NCBI GenBank assembly: GCA_039654915.1
Contig: CM077598.1
Location: forward strand, 77,218,041 to 77,282,040
Length of the DNA stretch: 64,000 nt
Source: Aquilaria yunnanensis
Taxonomy: Eukaryota; Streptophyta; Magnoliopsida; Malvales; Thymelaeaceae
Direction: 5' to 3'
Under the pieces are notes generated by a model. The model worked only from the letters and a program-made list of their open reading frames with translations. It was not told the origin of the DNA and made no database searches. Shown here piece by piece: positions 23,396 through 34,840 of the stretch; positions within the stretch are counted from its first letter, which is position 1; every line of letters begins with the position of its first letter. Position numbers and translations under genes: made by a program.

Positions 23396-24163
23396 CATGC
23401 CCCCCTTTGGAAAGCCGAAGTGAAGACTTCAGTTTTGCATTTCTTTCCGAGGTTGTTCTTGGGAGTCTCTTAGGAAGCTCAACCTGTTCCAAGGATGCAC
23501 CTCTTGCCCAAAGGTATGGGCTGTTCAGCCTTGGCCTGTTCTTTTGTGTCTTCGAGGCGGAGCCTGTGCCGAAGATACACCTCTTGCCCGAAGGTCATGG
23601 GCTGCTTGGCCATAGCCTGTCTCTTGGTGTCCTCGAGGTAACCTGCTTTTTCTTCTTGCAGGTCTGTGTAACGTTGTGTCTGATGGCCAAGCGTGTCAAT
23701 TTAAGCAACGCGTCCCAGCTTTTTAGGGATGTCAGAAGACGTGTCCCCTGTTTTGGTGCGGCGATTGACACGTGGCATTTTGCCATTAGAGGAGAGTCAC
23801 GTTGGTTATAGAGGGCGCGCCTTTTCAGGTGCAGAGGGCAGTTATGGCGATGGTTCGCCTCCAAAAAGGTACTTATGACGACGTTTCGGTTACCAACCTT
23901 TGGCCTATAAATAGCCCATTCCATTATAAGTCCCATTTGCTTTTACTTCTACTCTTTCCTCTGCTTTGCCCCTATTTTCATACTTTTTGCTTTCTGTGGC
24001 GGAGCTGCCTTAATCAGAGCTTTTTTCAGCCAACTTTCACGACGGCATCCTCAGACTTTGGCAAATCTTTTGGTGGGTTTTTGTTTTCCAGAGTGTTTTG
24101 ATTCCTCTGTTCTTTTGAGGTTTTTCCAGAAACTGTTTTCTTGCCTTTTCCGAACTCATTTTC
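23396..24163 (+). promoter_or_regulatory. antisense promoter region of B
   Basis: A G-box core CACGTG at 23769-23774 and a TATA box TATAAATA at 23906-23913 lie 137 bp apart, the same spacing as in E. About 129 nt after the TATA box is the place where A and G have the first-exon ATG; here it is ACG (24042). A GT donor-like GGTGGGTTT follows (about 24071). Translation would then start at ATG 24164. No coding sequence lies upstream. Confidence 0.65.
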
Positions 24164-27100
24164 ATGTCGAAAATGCCTATCCCTGAAAGCTGGCAGCCTC
24201 TTTTAGCTCATCCTTGTTGGACCACCCCCGCAAAATTAGAGAGGTGGAAGAAAAAGTTCTTTCTTCCCTCTTACGCCGTTACTAGGCTGCCTCGCTCTAG
24301 CCATTATGCCTTTTCAAACCATAGTAACGAGGTTACAATTTTCTGAGCCCAGCTGAAGGCCGGACTTCGGTATCCTCCCCCGAAGATGGTTTGCGAGTTC
24401 TGCCAATTTCATGGCATTGCTGTGAACCAGCTTCCCCCGAACTCGTTCTCCTATTTTAACGCCTACCTCTGCATGTGTGGCGTGTTCGGGATAAAACCCC
24501 ATTTTATAATCTTCATGGAGTACTACAAGCTCTTTGTGGTCCCGAAGGGTGGCTTCTAGTTTATGCTACCTCGGGGATCCGGGAGCAAAAAATTCATGTT
24601 CACCTTCGCCACCAAGGACAGCTGGCGGGGGTGGCAACAAAAATTCTTCTTCCTGAAGATGGAAGAGGCCTGGTCGTATGTTCCGACCAAGTGGGCTCAG
24701 GGAAAGTTAGATGTGGACGTCGTTGATCCGAGGTTGTTGCTGACTCCAGAGTTAGCTTCCACTTTCGCGGACTTCGACGGCCGTATTCGCGCTGTCTCTG
24801 ATTGGGCTCCCGAGGTCGCGCCGCGCTCTCTATACCCCTTCCCTATCAACTGGAGGTTGATGACCGAAGAGGTTCTCCGGGAGTTAAAGGTGGTTAAGGA
24901 GCACGAGACCGACCTCGGGATGCCAGCTCCTGCCATCGCCGGGAAGGATTCCTGGTTGGTCAAGCTTCTTAAGGAGGAAATTTCTTTTGAAACGCTTGTT
25001 GAAAGTGAGTTGTCTTCTACTCCCTTGCTGTTTTTTCCTCGGACTTACGCTGATGTCTTTTTTCTTTTTCAGAAATGGGTGACGGGACTGCTGCATTTTA
25101 CAAGTCCCTTTTCTCCGGCCAGGTGGAGAAGGGCGATCAGATAAAGAAGGCGGCTTCCCAAAGGCGGAAGTCTACTGGCGCTGGGCCTTCGGCAAAACGG
25201 GCAAAGAAAACTGCCCTGGTTCCTCTGGAGGAAATTTCCGAGGAGGCTGCCGAGGAGCCTGGGACATCCGAGATTCCGGCGTCTAAGGCTGCTGCCAAAG
25301 TCCCTGCTGCTGCTGAAGTTTCTTCCGCCGACGTCCCTCCCCAGATCCCTTCCGCGCCGCAGGTCCTTCTGGAGGCCGTGGTAGAGGCTCCTTCTGCCGA
25401 GGAGCGGCGCAAGAAGAAAGGCAAGGGGATTTCAACCGAGGAGTCTCAGGATTCCGAGGACGCTGTGTTCGAAGTGCCGCCAGGTTTGTTATTTTCAGAA
25501 CAAATATGGCTCTTTTTGTTTTTCTGAAATTTCCCTTGTCTCTGACCCGCTTCTCGTTTTCACCGTGCAGGGGAGTTACTGTTGGGTTTCGGGAGCCAAA
25601 CAGCGCAGCGGAATTTAACCGAAACCCTCCAGGATCCAAGTGAAACGGGGTAAACCGGGTGTTCGAAAATTTCATACCTAATTTTCGGTTGAGATCTCTC
25701 ACTCAACTGTAGAGTCGAATCACAAAACCTGAAGAGTTGACGTGTTCAGGCTCTCTATGGTATCCACACGAGCCTCTCGGGATCACCACGCTTCCACCAC
25801 GTCCCGGCAGATGCGTTTCTCTTGCACTCGCAGTGCTAGCTTGCGTCCTCCAAGGAACTGCAAGAGAAGAGTGCGGCTGTCCTTTTTGGGAGGCTAGGGC
25901 AAGGAGACCTACGAATTTCTCACTTAAAAGTTGTATTTATAGTGAGACTCAACTTCCAGGCTTAATGGGTTTCAAAGCCCTAATCCAATTAGGATTTAAT
26001 TTCGGGCTTAATAATGGCTCAACTCCTTGGCCCATTATTAATACGAAATTAAAGTCAAACCATAACCCAAATAATTAGCCCATGCACTATAATGATCCAA
26101 ATAGCTCTATGTGTGCAACCCAATAGGCTCTTGCCATGTTGGCAATGATCATAAATCACATTTATGATCATAAGCAATGAGCGGTGTCTAGCAACACATC
26201 ATTGCTACCCAAGTGACAAGATTGTCGGTGAATCGACTAATCCTTTATGATCATCACCGATATATGCCATTGTCCCTTTGTCCAAGATATCAAGACTAAG
26301 CACGAGACATGGAATGTGTCACTCTCGTATAGCCCAATCTTTGGTTTCTTGATTACCGAGTAGACCAACTTAAACTGACGACATTGATATCATATATCAA
26401 CTCATCGGAGCATGGCCATGCATTTTCTAAGTCTCACTCTATCAAGGGGCCCAAAGATATCACTCCCGTTACATAGGAGGGACAAATCCCATCTTGATCA
26501 TACAAATCCCTCCGCATGATATGTGACATACCCAATGACCTCCTTCAAGTTCACTCAGTTACGAGCAACAAAGGAAAGTATCAAAGTATGTGACTCACAT
26601 GTAGGGAACCTTGCTGATCTTAGGTCGAAGGACTACATATACCATGATCACTATGAGAATCACTTATGACACTCATATAACGATCCATGAAGTGTTCTCA
26701 TGGTGGGTCGGTCCAGTACACAAGTTCTCCAACTTGTACTCATATGTAGACTACATATCTCATATTAGTCTCCACATATGCTAGTCATTATGTATTATTG
26801 CAACCCGCTCCACAATAATACTAGACTAGGGACGTTTAAGAATATCATTATTCTAGGGTTACAGTTATGCTTATTACGTTACGCAGAAACAAAACAACAA
26901 ACATAATTGCTGGATTAATGCCTCAATAAAATATCATGACTCAATGTGCAAAAATACAATCATCTCATGATTGGCCTTTTGGGCACAATACTAACAGTTA
27001 CTTACCCCGAACTGGGCGGCCGAACATGCGAAGGCGCGGGCCCTTCACGACGCCAAAGTCCCGCAAGGGAAGATACCCAAAGAGCCTTTCTGGACATTCA

Positions 27101-28020
27101 CGGAGGACATGAACTTGTACTCCGAGGACTGTCCTGAAATGGAGAAGCAGATTTCGAAAGGGGTGCTTACGGAGGCCTCCTTCAAGGCTATTGCGACGGC
27201 CCATCCGGACGATCACACCCTTGCCGCGAAAGTCACCGAGCATGCTGCTCAGTTATGTTCTTCACACCTTTCTCCCTTCAATTTTTCCTTAGTTCTTGGC
27301 TCTTTCTGACCTTGCGTTCATCTTTTTGCAGCTGCTGGGGTACGCCGGCTTTCTCCGAGTTCGGGTGGCCAGGCAGGCGAAGTTCTGAGCTTTGGCCTTA
27401 GAGACCTTAGAGAAAGTGAGGTCACGCGCTCGGCCTTCATCGCCAAGAACCAGCAGCTGTCAGATGCTGCGAAGAAAGAAGTTGCTGCCCTTCGGGAGGA
27501 GTTCCGGAAGGAGAAGGAAGATCTTGAGAAGAACTCCTCTCTGAAGATTGCTGACCTCGGCAATCAGGTGAAAGGGATGCTTGCTGCCAACCAAGACCTT
27601 TTCAAAGATAAGTCAGATTCTGACAATCTCATTCGGTCGTTCGTGAGTGAGAAAAAGGCTCTCGAAGCCGAGGTCCAGTCTTTGAAGAAGGAGCCCGATG
27701 TGAAGAAGAGGGTGAAGGCGCTGAAGAAGGAGGTTGCAGACTTGAAGGACGAGCTCAAGGACCTTGAGGTTGAGAAGGACAAATCCGACCAAATGACCAA
27801 GGTCGCCTTCCAAGACGGATTCTGCCTTGCTCGGCACCAAGTCCTTGAGAGGTTCCCAGGTCTGGATCTCTCTTTTTTGGAAGCTCTCAACATTCCCGAG
27901 GGGCCTCGGTGGTCCTGTTCAAAAATCGAGCACCTGAACCTGCCTTCCACAATTTCGGTGCTGAAGGTGGCGGAAAAGGGCTCAGAGGCTGGTGGCTCCC
28001 GGGACGCCGAGAACCCTTAG
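24164..28020 (+). pseudogene. B antisense gene, interrupted
   Basis: Same layout as the open copy in E. Main exon 24164-25004 (MSKMPIPESWQPLLAHPC...) with two nonsense codons, at EVTIF-stop-AQL and GGF-stop-FML. GT...AG intron 25005-25072. Second exon 25073-25483 (MGDGTAAFYKSLFSG, basic SAKRAKK). Intron to 25570. The next exon starts at 25571 and is split after 9 nt by the copia solo LTR; it resumes at 27002 and ends at 27252, where the donor reads TT instead of GT. Last exon 27332-28020 codes the coiled coil and QDGFCLARHQVLERFPGLDLSFLEALN, with a stop near its start (27387). Function unknown; N-terminal domain of the gypsy-type transposon family (PF04195-like). Confidence 0.88.
25580..26996 (-). 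repeat. solo copia LTR of the N family, nested in B
   Basis: 1417 bp, starting TGTTGGGTTTCGGGAGCC and ending CAATACTAACA, with perfect flanks GTTAC (25575-25579, 26997-27001). Much closer to the N LTRs than the copy at 8705, so probably a more recent insertion. No internal copia sequence remains. Confidence 0.95.
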
Positions 28021-28354
28021 GCTATTTTAGCAACCTTTTCATTTTTTTCTCTTCGTTTTTGTGCTCCTTCTTCGGGCACTTCTTCTTTGTAACCCTGATC
28101 ATTGTAAATGAAGATCTTTTTTGGCTAAGTGTTTTTTCCATTGCCCCGAACACATTTGCTCAAGAGACTTCGAAAAACCTGCGATCAAAGAAACTTGACT
28201 AAGTGTGAAAGATCTTTCCATTGGCCGAGCCTGTTCGCTCAAGAGGCTTTTTGGAAAGTCTGAAAAATTTGACTAAGTCTTTTTGCAGGTTTTTCCATTT
28301 CCATTTTGTCCCGAACACGTTCGCTCGAGGGACTTTGGAAACCCCTTAGTCAAA
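28021..28354 (+). repeat. B downstream repeats at the antisense gene end
   Basis: Three diverged units of the form CCCGAACACGTTYGCTC + ARGRGACTTYGGAAA, at about 28143, 28224 and 28309, with TTGACTAAGT spacers. The last unit runs into the deletion joint at about 28355. Confidence 0.75.
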
Positions 28355-28996
28355 ATTTTCTCATAGTCTGGGAGTCAGACCTTTGCCAACCAATCCTCCT
28401 GCCAAGTATTTATTTCCTGGTATTTATAGGACTACCTAGCCCGTTCAGATCGCGACACGTGTTCGGTCGGATGTTCCCTGAGTTTCTGGGCGTAGGGGAA
28501 AGATAGCTGGTAGCAGGTTGCCTTGAGCCTTGTGCTGAGATGGGCCATGATGTAATTTTGATGGCGCCAGTGTATCAGAGTGCCTTTTGAGGCGGCTTAT
28601 GACGTCTGTGAAAGGACGTGTCAGAGGCTTCCTTAAATGCTTCCTTAAATGCTCTTGCCGTACTCCCGAGGTCCCTGGGCGAGGTCGTCCTTTGGTACGG
28701 ACGGTGCCTCTTCAGGAAACACGCCCTCAGTTCGGGGGTACCCAGCTTCAGGGAGTTCCGCCTTCGGGGAGATCATGTTCGGCCCACAATAGCTAGTGCC
28801 TCTTTTCCGAAGGCGATCTGTTTGCAACCTCGGGGGGCTAGTAGTATCCTCAAGTTTCCTGGCGTGCCGGGCTCGGAGCTCTTCAGCTATCTCCCGAGGT
28901 GTATGATCCCACCTTTACTCGGGTTGCGCCAGTTTCTTCTGGCCATTCTTGTGGCAGGGAGTTCGGCCAGATAGAGGCGATAGCCTTTGGCTATCA
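28355..28996 (-). repeat. truncated 5' LTR of B
   Basis: Matches 22755-23395 of the left LTR almost base for base, starting at ATTTTCTCATAGTCTGGG. The part next to the primer site is missing. Contains the minus-strand TATA and the GACACGTGTTCGGTC block. Confidence 0.9.
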
Positions 28997-29001
28997 CTAT
29001 G

Positions 29002-29767
29002 CTTCACTTGTATTTTGTCAGGTGCACCTATGGGTCACTACGACCATCGTAGGTTTCCAAGCGTGGCACCCTGAAGTCAGTAGGCATGGGCACCTCAACC
29101 AATTCCCGTACAAAGGGTCACTCTTCTTCGGTATAAGCGTCGGGCAATCTTGACCAGACTGGTTTTCGGGAGATCTGCCTCTCAACCTTTTCCAGTCTTC
29201 CAAGGATCTTCTCCATGAAGGTAGCTGTGTTAGCTTTTCCTTACTTCTTCTCCTTCTCGTAGAGTAACTTCGGCGGCAAGGAGACTGGGAGCTTAGGTAC
29301 GGGGACGGACTCCGCCGACAGGAGGTCCTAGTTTCTTTTGCGGCCCTTTTCTTTGGTGGGTCACACCCTAAGGGGCACGTCCTACATCGAAGATACGTCA
29401 TGAGAGCCCTCACTCCTGGAACTCTGGTGGGTGGACCTCAGGCTTCTCTCCCGACGCGTTGCCGAGGGGAGGCCCTTCGGACCGAATGAGGCTAGGGCCA
29501 CTTCTGGTCGAGTTGCTGAGTCATTTCAGTGATGATGGAGCACTGGTAGTCTCGTAAGAAGCCTAACATCACTATTACAGGGCGATCGTCCTCCGGCGTA
29601 GAAGTCTCTGCAGTGGGCTGCTTGGTCACCGGCTGAGCCTCCAGCGCAGAGGGGGACTTCAGGAGCCCCTTGTCTTTGGAATGCGCAGTCTCTACAACGG
29701 TGACTTAGGAAGGGTTTCACACAGACAGCGCCAAATGATGCCATTCCACATCTTCGTTGTGCAACAT
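29002..29767 (-). pseudogene. gag: C gag, N-terminal part
   Basis: Resumes C gag beyond insert B. The start ATG at 29767 is 32 nt inside the LTR, and the frame reads MLHNEDVEWHHLAL before a stop in the primer-site region. The Ser/Arg-rich middle and the start of the folded gag domain remain recognisable (ILGRLEKVERQIS-like, then FTRVD-like text) but are split by shifts and stops. Confidence 0.75.
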
Positions 29768-30100
29768 GGTGAGCCTGGAGCAGGAACTTTCGGTGAGGGA
29801 ACCCCTGGATGAGGGGTCTCCGGTGGGAGGAGGGCTGCAAGGACTCAGAAACGCAAGGGTTAGGAGCTCCCCAGAGTATTTTCTGGAGGACGAGCCTCTG
29901 ATGCCTAAGTCAGTACTTTGTGGGAGTAGGGAAAGGGAATAGTAAGTAGAGTATAGCAAGAATTCCCTGTTACCTCTTCTTGGTCCTTATGAAAGCACTG
30001 TGCAAGTATTTATAGGAGGGCACAGGGAGAACGCCGTTGGACATAGCCTGTTGAGATGGTGACATGTGTTCCTCCTGATTTATCCCATACCTTTGCAGAG
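29736..30100 (-). repeat. remnant of the C 5' LTR
   Basis: Begins TGATGCCATTCC directly after the primer site (minus-strand TGGCGCTGTCTGTGTGAAAC, 29714-29733). Includes the TATA block TATTTATAGG at about 30007-30016 and GACATGTGTTC. Homology to Tat LTRs fades near 30085-30115, where fragment K starts; the U3 end is missing. Confidence 0.75.
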
Positions 30101-30117
30101 GGCTCCTCTAGCTGGCC

Positions 30118-30638
30118 TTGGAGGGCTTTCTCCTTGTGAATGAAGTGTTTGCATGGTTTGGAAAAATTGTATGGTCAAAAAGGGCCAAAAGTTGCCAGAA
30201 TTTTGATGTTGGACATAAAGTTTAATATCTCCCTGTGTAGTATGAATCTTGTTATGAAATTTTGACCACACCTAGAGGACATCTAGAGGGTTAACTGGGC
30301 TTTGGAATTTTTCGATTTAGAGCCCTGTAGCAATGATATGATGTTGCAAATTTGGCTGAGTTACTGTTCATTTGGTCAGAATTTTGTAACCAACTTAAAA
30401 AATCCATAACTTGGTCCATAGGTGGGATATTGATGTAAAAGAAAATTCCTTAGTTTGGTCTAAGTCTCTACTTGATAATGGATCAAATAAGAAAGGGGGC
30501 TATGTTCCTAGAATGATACAGATTATTAGTGGAAGTTACAGGTGTAGTAGCTGGCCACTAGAACTTAACAGGATTACCTAATGTGTGGAAGCCAAAACTA
30601 AGACTTATGCTAGTGTTTTCCTTCTTTGCTGCCATAGT
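30118..30638 (+). mobile_element. K: chromovirus LTR fragment, left part
   Basis: Non-coding. Reverse complement of the LTR of L at about 44550-45060: shared stretches include CTTGATAATGG, AAAATCCATAACTTG and the block around GACCACACCTAGAGG. It therefore belongs to a related element in plus orientation. It continues after insert A at 41033. Left end truncated at the C LTR. Confidence 0.8.
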
Positions 30639-31405
30639 TGATGCCGGTCAGTATCTTCTTGGAGTGACATTCAGACTTGTAGAGGGACTTCTTGAGAGGA
30701 AGACCGCCTGGAGTCCCGAACTGCCCAGGGGAGCGCGCCTGAAAAGCTCAGAAGAGATGGTTAGGAGCTCCCCAGGGTATGTTTCTGGGGAGGAGCCTCT
30801 GACGCCCAAGTCAGTGTCATGAGAGAAAGTAAGGGAGGAGCACTGAAAAGTAGAACGGCCTTGCCTGTTTGTGTTTTCTCAAGGAAAGGAGTCTGCTCTA
30901 GGATCCATCCCTTGCCCAGGTTTATTTCCTGGTATTTGTAGGAGTATTCAGCCCGTTCAGATCATGACACGTGTTCGGTCAGATCTTTCCTGAATTTCTT
31001 GGCGTAGGGGACAAGTAGCCTGTGGTAGGTTTCTTGAGCCTTGAACCGAGACAAGTCATGATGGGACCTGAATGGCGTCGGTGTGTCAAACCGCCATTTG
31101 GGGCGGCCTGTAACGTCTATAGGTGACATGTCAGAGGCTCCTTAAATGCTCATGCCGTACTCCCGAAGTCCCTGGACGAGGTCGTCCTCTGGCGCGGACG
31201 ATGCCCCTTCGAGAAATATGCCCGTAGTTCCGGGAGTTCCCTGATTCAGGGTTCCACCTTCGGGGAGATCCTCTTTGGTTTGCAATAGCAGATTCTCCAT
31301 CTCCGAAGGCGATCTGTTTAGTACCTCGGGGAGGCTAATAGTATCCTCGCGTTCCCTGACGCTCCGAGTTTGGGTCAGATAGAGGCGATAGCCCTTCGGC
31401 TATCA
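30639..31405 (-). repeat. 3' LTR of A (767 bp)
   Basis: TGATGCCGGTCAG...GGCTATCA. Same length as the partner at 40261-41027, with few differences. Polypurine tract AAAGGGTGGGCATG (minus strand, 31406-31419) directly adjoins. Confidence 0.95.
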
Positions 31406-31419
31406 CATGCCCACCCTTT

Positions 31420-31924
31420 GGAAAGCCGAAGTGGAGACTTCGGTTTGTAGTCTTTCCGAGGATGCTCTTTGGGAGTTTTTAGGGAGTAAAACCTGTGCCG
31501 AAGGTACACCTTTTGCCCGAAGATATGGGCTGTTCGGCCATGGCCTGTCTTTTGGTGTCTTCGAGGCAACCTACTTCTTTCCCTTTTCCTTTTGCAGGTT
31601 TGTGCAATGTCGCGTCTCATGACCAGGCGTGTCCCCTATTTTGGCGCGGCGGTTGACACATGGCAGACTGTCATTAGAGGAGAGTCACGTCGGTTATAGA
31701 GGGCGCGTCTTTTTGGGCGCAGAGAATAGTTATGGCGACTGTTCACCTTCAAGGGGTACTTATGACGCCGGTTCGTATACCCACCTTCGGCCTATATATA
31801 GCCCATTCCATCATAAGTTCCTTTTTTGGTTTTGCTTCTGCTCTTTTCCCTGCTTGCAACTATTTTTTCGCCTGCTTTCCGCGGCGGTGCTGTTTGACAG
31901 AGTTTTTTCCGGCAATCTTTCACG
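31420..31924 (+). promoter_or_regulatory. antisense promoter region of A
   Basis: TATA box TATATATA at 31793-31800, 125 nt before the first-exon ATG (31925), in the conserved context CCACCTTCGGCC...GCCCATTCCATCATAAG. The upstream G-box seen in B and E is reduced to GACACATGG near 31655. No coding sequence. Confidence 0.7.
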
Positions 31925-34459
31925 ATGGCGACTTCAAACCCAGATTTTGGCAAGTCATTTGGTGAGTTTTTGATTTCCAGAATCCTCTGATTTTTAGAGT
32001 TTTTTTGGAAGTTGTTTTCTTTCTTTTTTCCGAACTCGTTTCTCAGCCAACATGCCTATTCCCGAGAGCTGGCAACCCCTTTTGTCTCACCCTTGCTGCA
32101 CCACCCCCAAAAAACTAGAAAAATGGAAAAAAAAGTTCTTTCTTCCTTTGTATGCCATTACGAGGTTGCCACGTTCTGACCAATTTTGCTTTTCGAACCG
32201 TAGTAATGAGGTTACCATTTTTCGAGCCCAACTGAAGGCCGGACTTCGGTACCCTCCTCCGAAGATGATTTGCGACTTTTGCAATTCCATGGCATTGCTG
32301 TAAATCAACTTCCGCCGAACTCGTACTGCTATTTTAACGCCTTCATCTGAATGTGTGGCATCTTCGAGATAGAACCCCACTTTGTTATTTTTATACAGTA
32401 CTACAAGCTTTTCGTGGTCCCGAAGGGTGGCTTTTATTTCATGCTACCTCGGGGATCCGGGAGCAAAAAATATATGTTCACCTTTGCCACCAAGGACAGC
32501 TGGCGAGGGTGGCAACAAAAATTTTTCTTTCTGAAGATGGAGGACGCTTGGTCACATGTTCCGACCAAGTGGGCTCAGGGAAAACTGGAGATGGACGTCG
32601 TAGATCTGAAGATAATGCTAACTCCGGAGTTGGCTTTTGTCTTCGCAGACTTCGACGGACGTATCCGGGCTGTCTCCGACTGGGGTCCTGAGGTCCCTTC
32701 GCGCTCTCTTTACCCCTTCCCCATCAATTGGAGGTTGATGACCGAGGAGGTCCTTCGGGAGTTAGGTGTGGTGAAGGAGCACGAAACGGACCTCGACATG
32801 CCGGCTCCTACCATCGCTGGGAAGGATTCCTGGCTGGTGCAACTCCTTCGGGAGGAAATTACTTACGAAACTTTCTTCGAGAGTAAGTTATCTCCGACTC
32901 CTTTTGTTATGGTTTTCATCTTGGACTCACACTAATATCTTCTTTCTTTTATAGAGATGGGCGACGGCACTGCTGCCTTCTACAAATCCCTTTTCACTGG
33001 TCAAGTTGAGAAGGGTGAGCAGACAAAGAAGGCTGCTTCTCGAAGGCAGAAAGTGACTGGGGCTAGGCCTTCGGCCAAACGGGCGAAGAAGACTATTCCC
33101 CCTCCTCATTCGGAAATTCTTGAGGAGGTAAGCGAAGAGCCTGAGGTTGTTGCCATTCTGCCGCCCGAGGTCGATGCCGACGTCCCCCCGACCGACGTCC
33201 CTCCCCGAAGCCCTACCTCGTCGTAGGCCCTTTTGGATGCTGTGGTAGAGATTCCTTCTGCCGAGGAGCGGCGTAAACGCAAAGGCAAGGGGATTTCCAC
33301 CGAGGAGGCCCCGGACTCTGGCGATGATGTCGTCGAGGTGCCCCCAGGTTCGCTTTCTCAGGCAAAGTGTGATGTCTTTTTTAATTTTGGGATGTACTTG
33401 TCTTGACCAACTTCTTTGTTTTTACCGTGCAGGGGAGTCACTTACTTCGAGTTGGGCAGCCGAACACGCCTGGAAGCGAGCCCTCCGCGATGCTAAAGTC
33501 CCACAAGGGAAGATCCCGAATGAGCCCTTCTAGTCATTTACGGAGGACATGAATTTGTACTCCGGAGACTTCCAGCAAATGGCCAAAGAGATCTCGAAGG
33601 GGATGCTTACTAAGGCCTCCTTTAGGGCTATTGCGAAAGCTCATCTAGGCGATGACTCCCTCACCACGAAGGTTTTCGAGCACGCTGCCCAGGTATGCTT
33701 CACGCCTATCTTTTGTCCCTTCAATTTTGTCTAAGTGTTTGGCTTTTTCTTTGTCTTACTGACCTAGCCTTTATCCCTTTGCAGCTGCTGGGGTACGCCG
33801 GCTACCTCAGAGTTCGGGTAGCCAGGCAGACGGCATTCCGAGCCTCGGCCTTAGAGGTTATTGAAAAAACTAAGGCCATGTGCTCGGAATTGGCTACCAA
33901 GAACCTACAGCTGGCGGATGCTGTAGAGAAGGAGGTTGCTGCCCTTCGGGGGGAAAAAGAAGAACTTTTGAAGGACTCCTCCCAAAAGATTTCTGACCTC
34001 GGCTCCCAGGTGGCAGAGCTGATTTCGGCAAACGAGGCACTTCTAAAGGAGAAGTCGGAATCTGAGGCTCTCCTGGCGAAGGCGCTTGCTGAGAAGGCTG
34101 AGCTCCAAGGCGAGGTCGATTCTTTGAAGAAGAAGCCGAAGAAGAAGAAGATGAAGGCACTGAAGAAGGAGGCTGCGGATCTGCAGAATGATCTTGAGGA
34201 ACTTGAGGTCAAGAAGGACATGTCCGACCAGATGGCCAAGGTCACTTTCCAGGACGGGTTTTGCCTCGCTCGGCACCAAGTTCTTCAGAGGTTCCCAGAT
34301 CTAGACCTCTCTTTCTTGGAGGCTCTAAACATTCCCAAGGGGCCTCGGTGGTCCTGCTCCAAGATTGAGCACCTGAACTTGGCTTCTTCTATCTCAGCGC
34401 CAAAGGTGGTGGACAAGAACGTAGGGGCTGGTGCCTCTCGGGACGCCGAGATTCCTTAG
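31925..34459 (+). pseudogene. A antisense gene, frameshifted
   Basis: Five-exon layout. Exon 1 31925-31961 (MATSNPDFGKSF), joining in frame across a GTGAGT...TCAG intron to exon 2, 32047-32882, which carries the N-terminal domain. Exon 3 32955-33347 (MGDGTAAFYKSLFTGQVEKG, basic SAKRAKK, acidic tail). Exon 4 33433-33692 (WKRALRDAKVPQGKIPNEPF). Exon 5 33785-34459 (coiled coil, then QDGFCLARHQVLQRFPDLDLSFLEALNIPKGPRWSCSK). Breaks: one base lost in the CDFCNF region (about 32281), TGC to TGA at about 32348, TAG at 33223 and TAG at 33531. All introns keep GT and AG. N-terminal domain as in PF04195-like gypsy-type transposon proteins; role unknown. Confidence 0.88.
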
Positions 34460-34840
34460 TTTGTTCTAGGACTCCTTGCCTTTTTCTTCTTCTTTTGGTA
34501 CTCCTCCTTCTCTGTAAGCCGATTCACCTTAATGAAGATTTTTTTTTTGGCTAAGTATTTTTGCGAGATGTTTCGTTCTCCCCTTTGTCCCGAACATGAT
34601 CGCTCAAGGGACTTTAGAAAATCATACCTGTGCTTATTTCGGCGAGCACCTTTGCGAGATTTTTTGTTTCCCATTTTTCCCAAACGTGATCGCTCAAGGG
34701 ACTTCGGGAAATCGTATCTGCACTTATTACGGTGAACGCCTTCGTGAAATTCTGGCTTGTACACTTTTTATACTTAAGAATTTTTCTAAGAAACTTCTGT
34801 ACTTAGCATATTTTCCAAAATTGTACAATTCCGCGAAACC
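34460..34840. repeat. A region between convergent gene ends, two repeat units
   Basis: Two units, CCCGAACATGATCGCTCAAG-type at about 34589 and CCCAAACGTGATCGCTCAAG-type at about 34679, each followed by GGACTTYRGRAAATC. They lie between the stop of the antisense gene (34459) and the integrase stop (34841). The short frames covering them are artefacts of the repeat. Confidence 0.8.

Larger units (their letters stand above)
22522..28996 (-). mobile_element. B: Tat deletion derivative without gag or pol
   Basis: Bounded by a complete left LTR and a truncated right LTR, flanked by CCATG (22517-22521) and CTATG (28997-29001), one transition apart. Joining the flanks restores C gag in line with copy A. 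Inside are only the polypurine tract, the antisense gene and its downstream repeats. The integrase end, RT, protease, gag, primer site and about 230 bp of the 5' LTR are missing through one deletion near 28355. A copia solo LTR was later added at 25580. Confidence 0.9.
3963..30100 (-). mobile_element. C: old Tat element, host of H, G and B
   Basis: Minus-sense gag-pol element that can be read as one object only after removing the inserts. Its visible pieces are 3963-5001 (RNase H and linker), 19948-22521 (RT, protease, gag end), 29002-29735 (gag start) and a 5' LTR remnant from 29736. Each joint restores collinearity with intact relatives, and target duplications flank G (CTTGG) and B (CCATG/CTATG). 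Integrase and 3' LTR lie beyond H, outside the window. It is full of stops and frameshifts and is the oldest Tat copy here. Confidence 0.85.

Noticed and set aside
23595..23936. 113-codon minus-strand frame
   Set aside because: It overlaps the antisense promoter region and runs backwards through it; related copies at 31375 and 57814 share only fragments because the DNA is conserved.
25283..25702. 139-codon minus frame
   Set aside because: Half lies in the copia LTR and half on the reverse strand of the B antisense exon, so it is a chimera created by the insertion.
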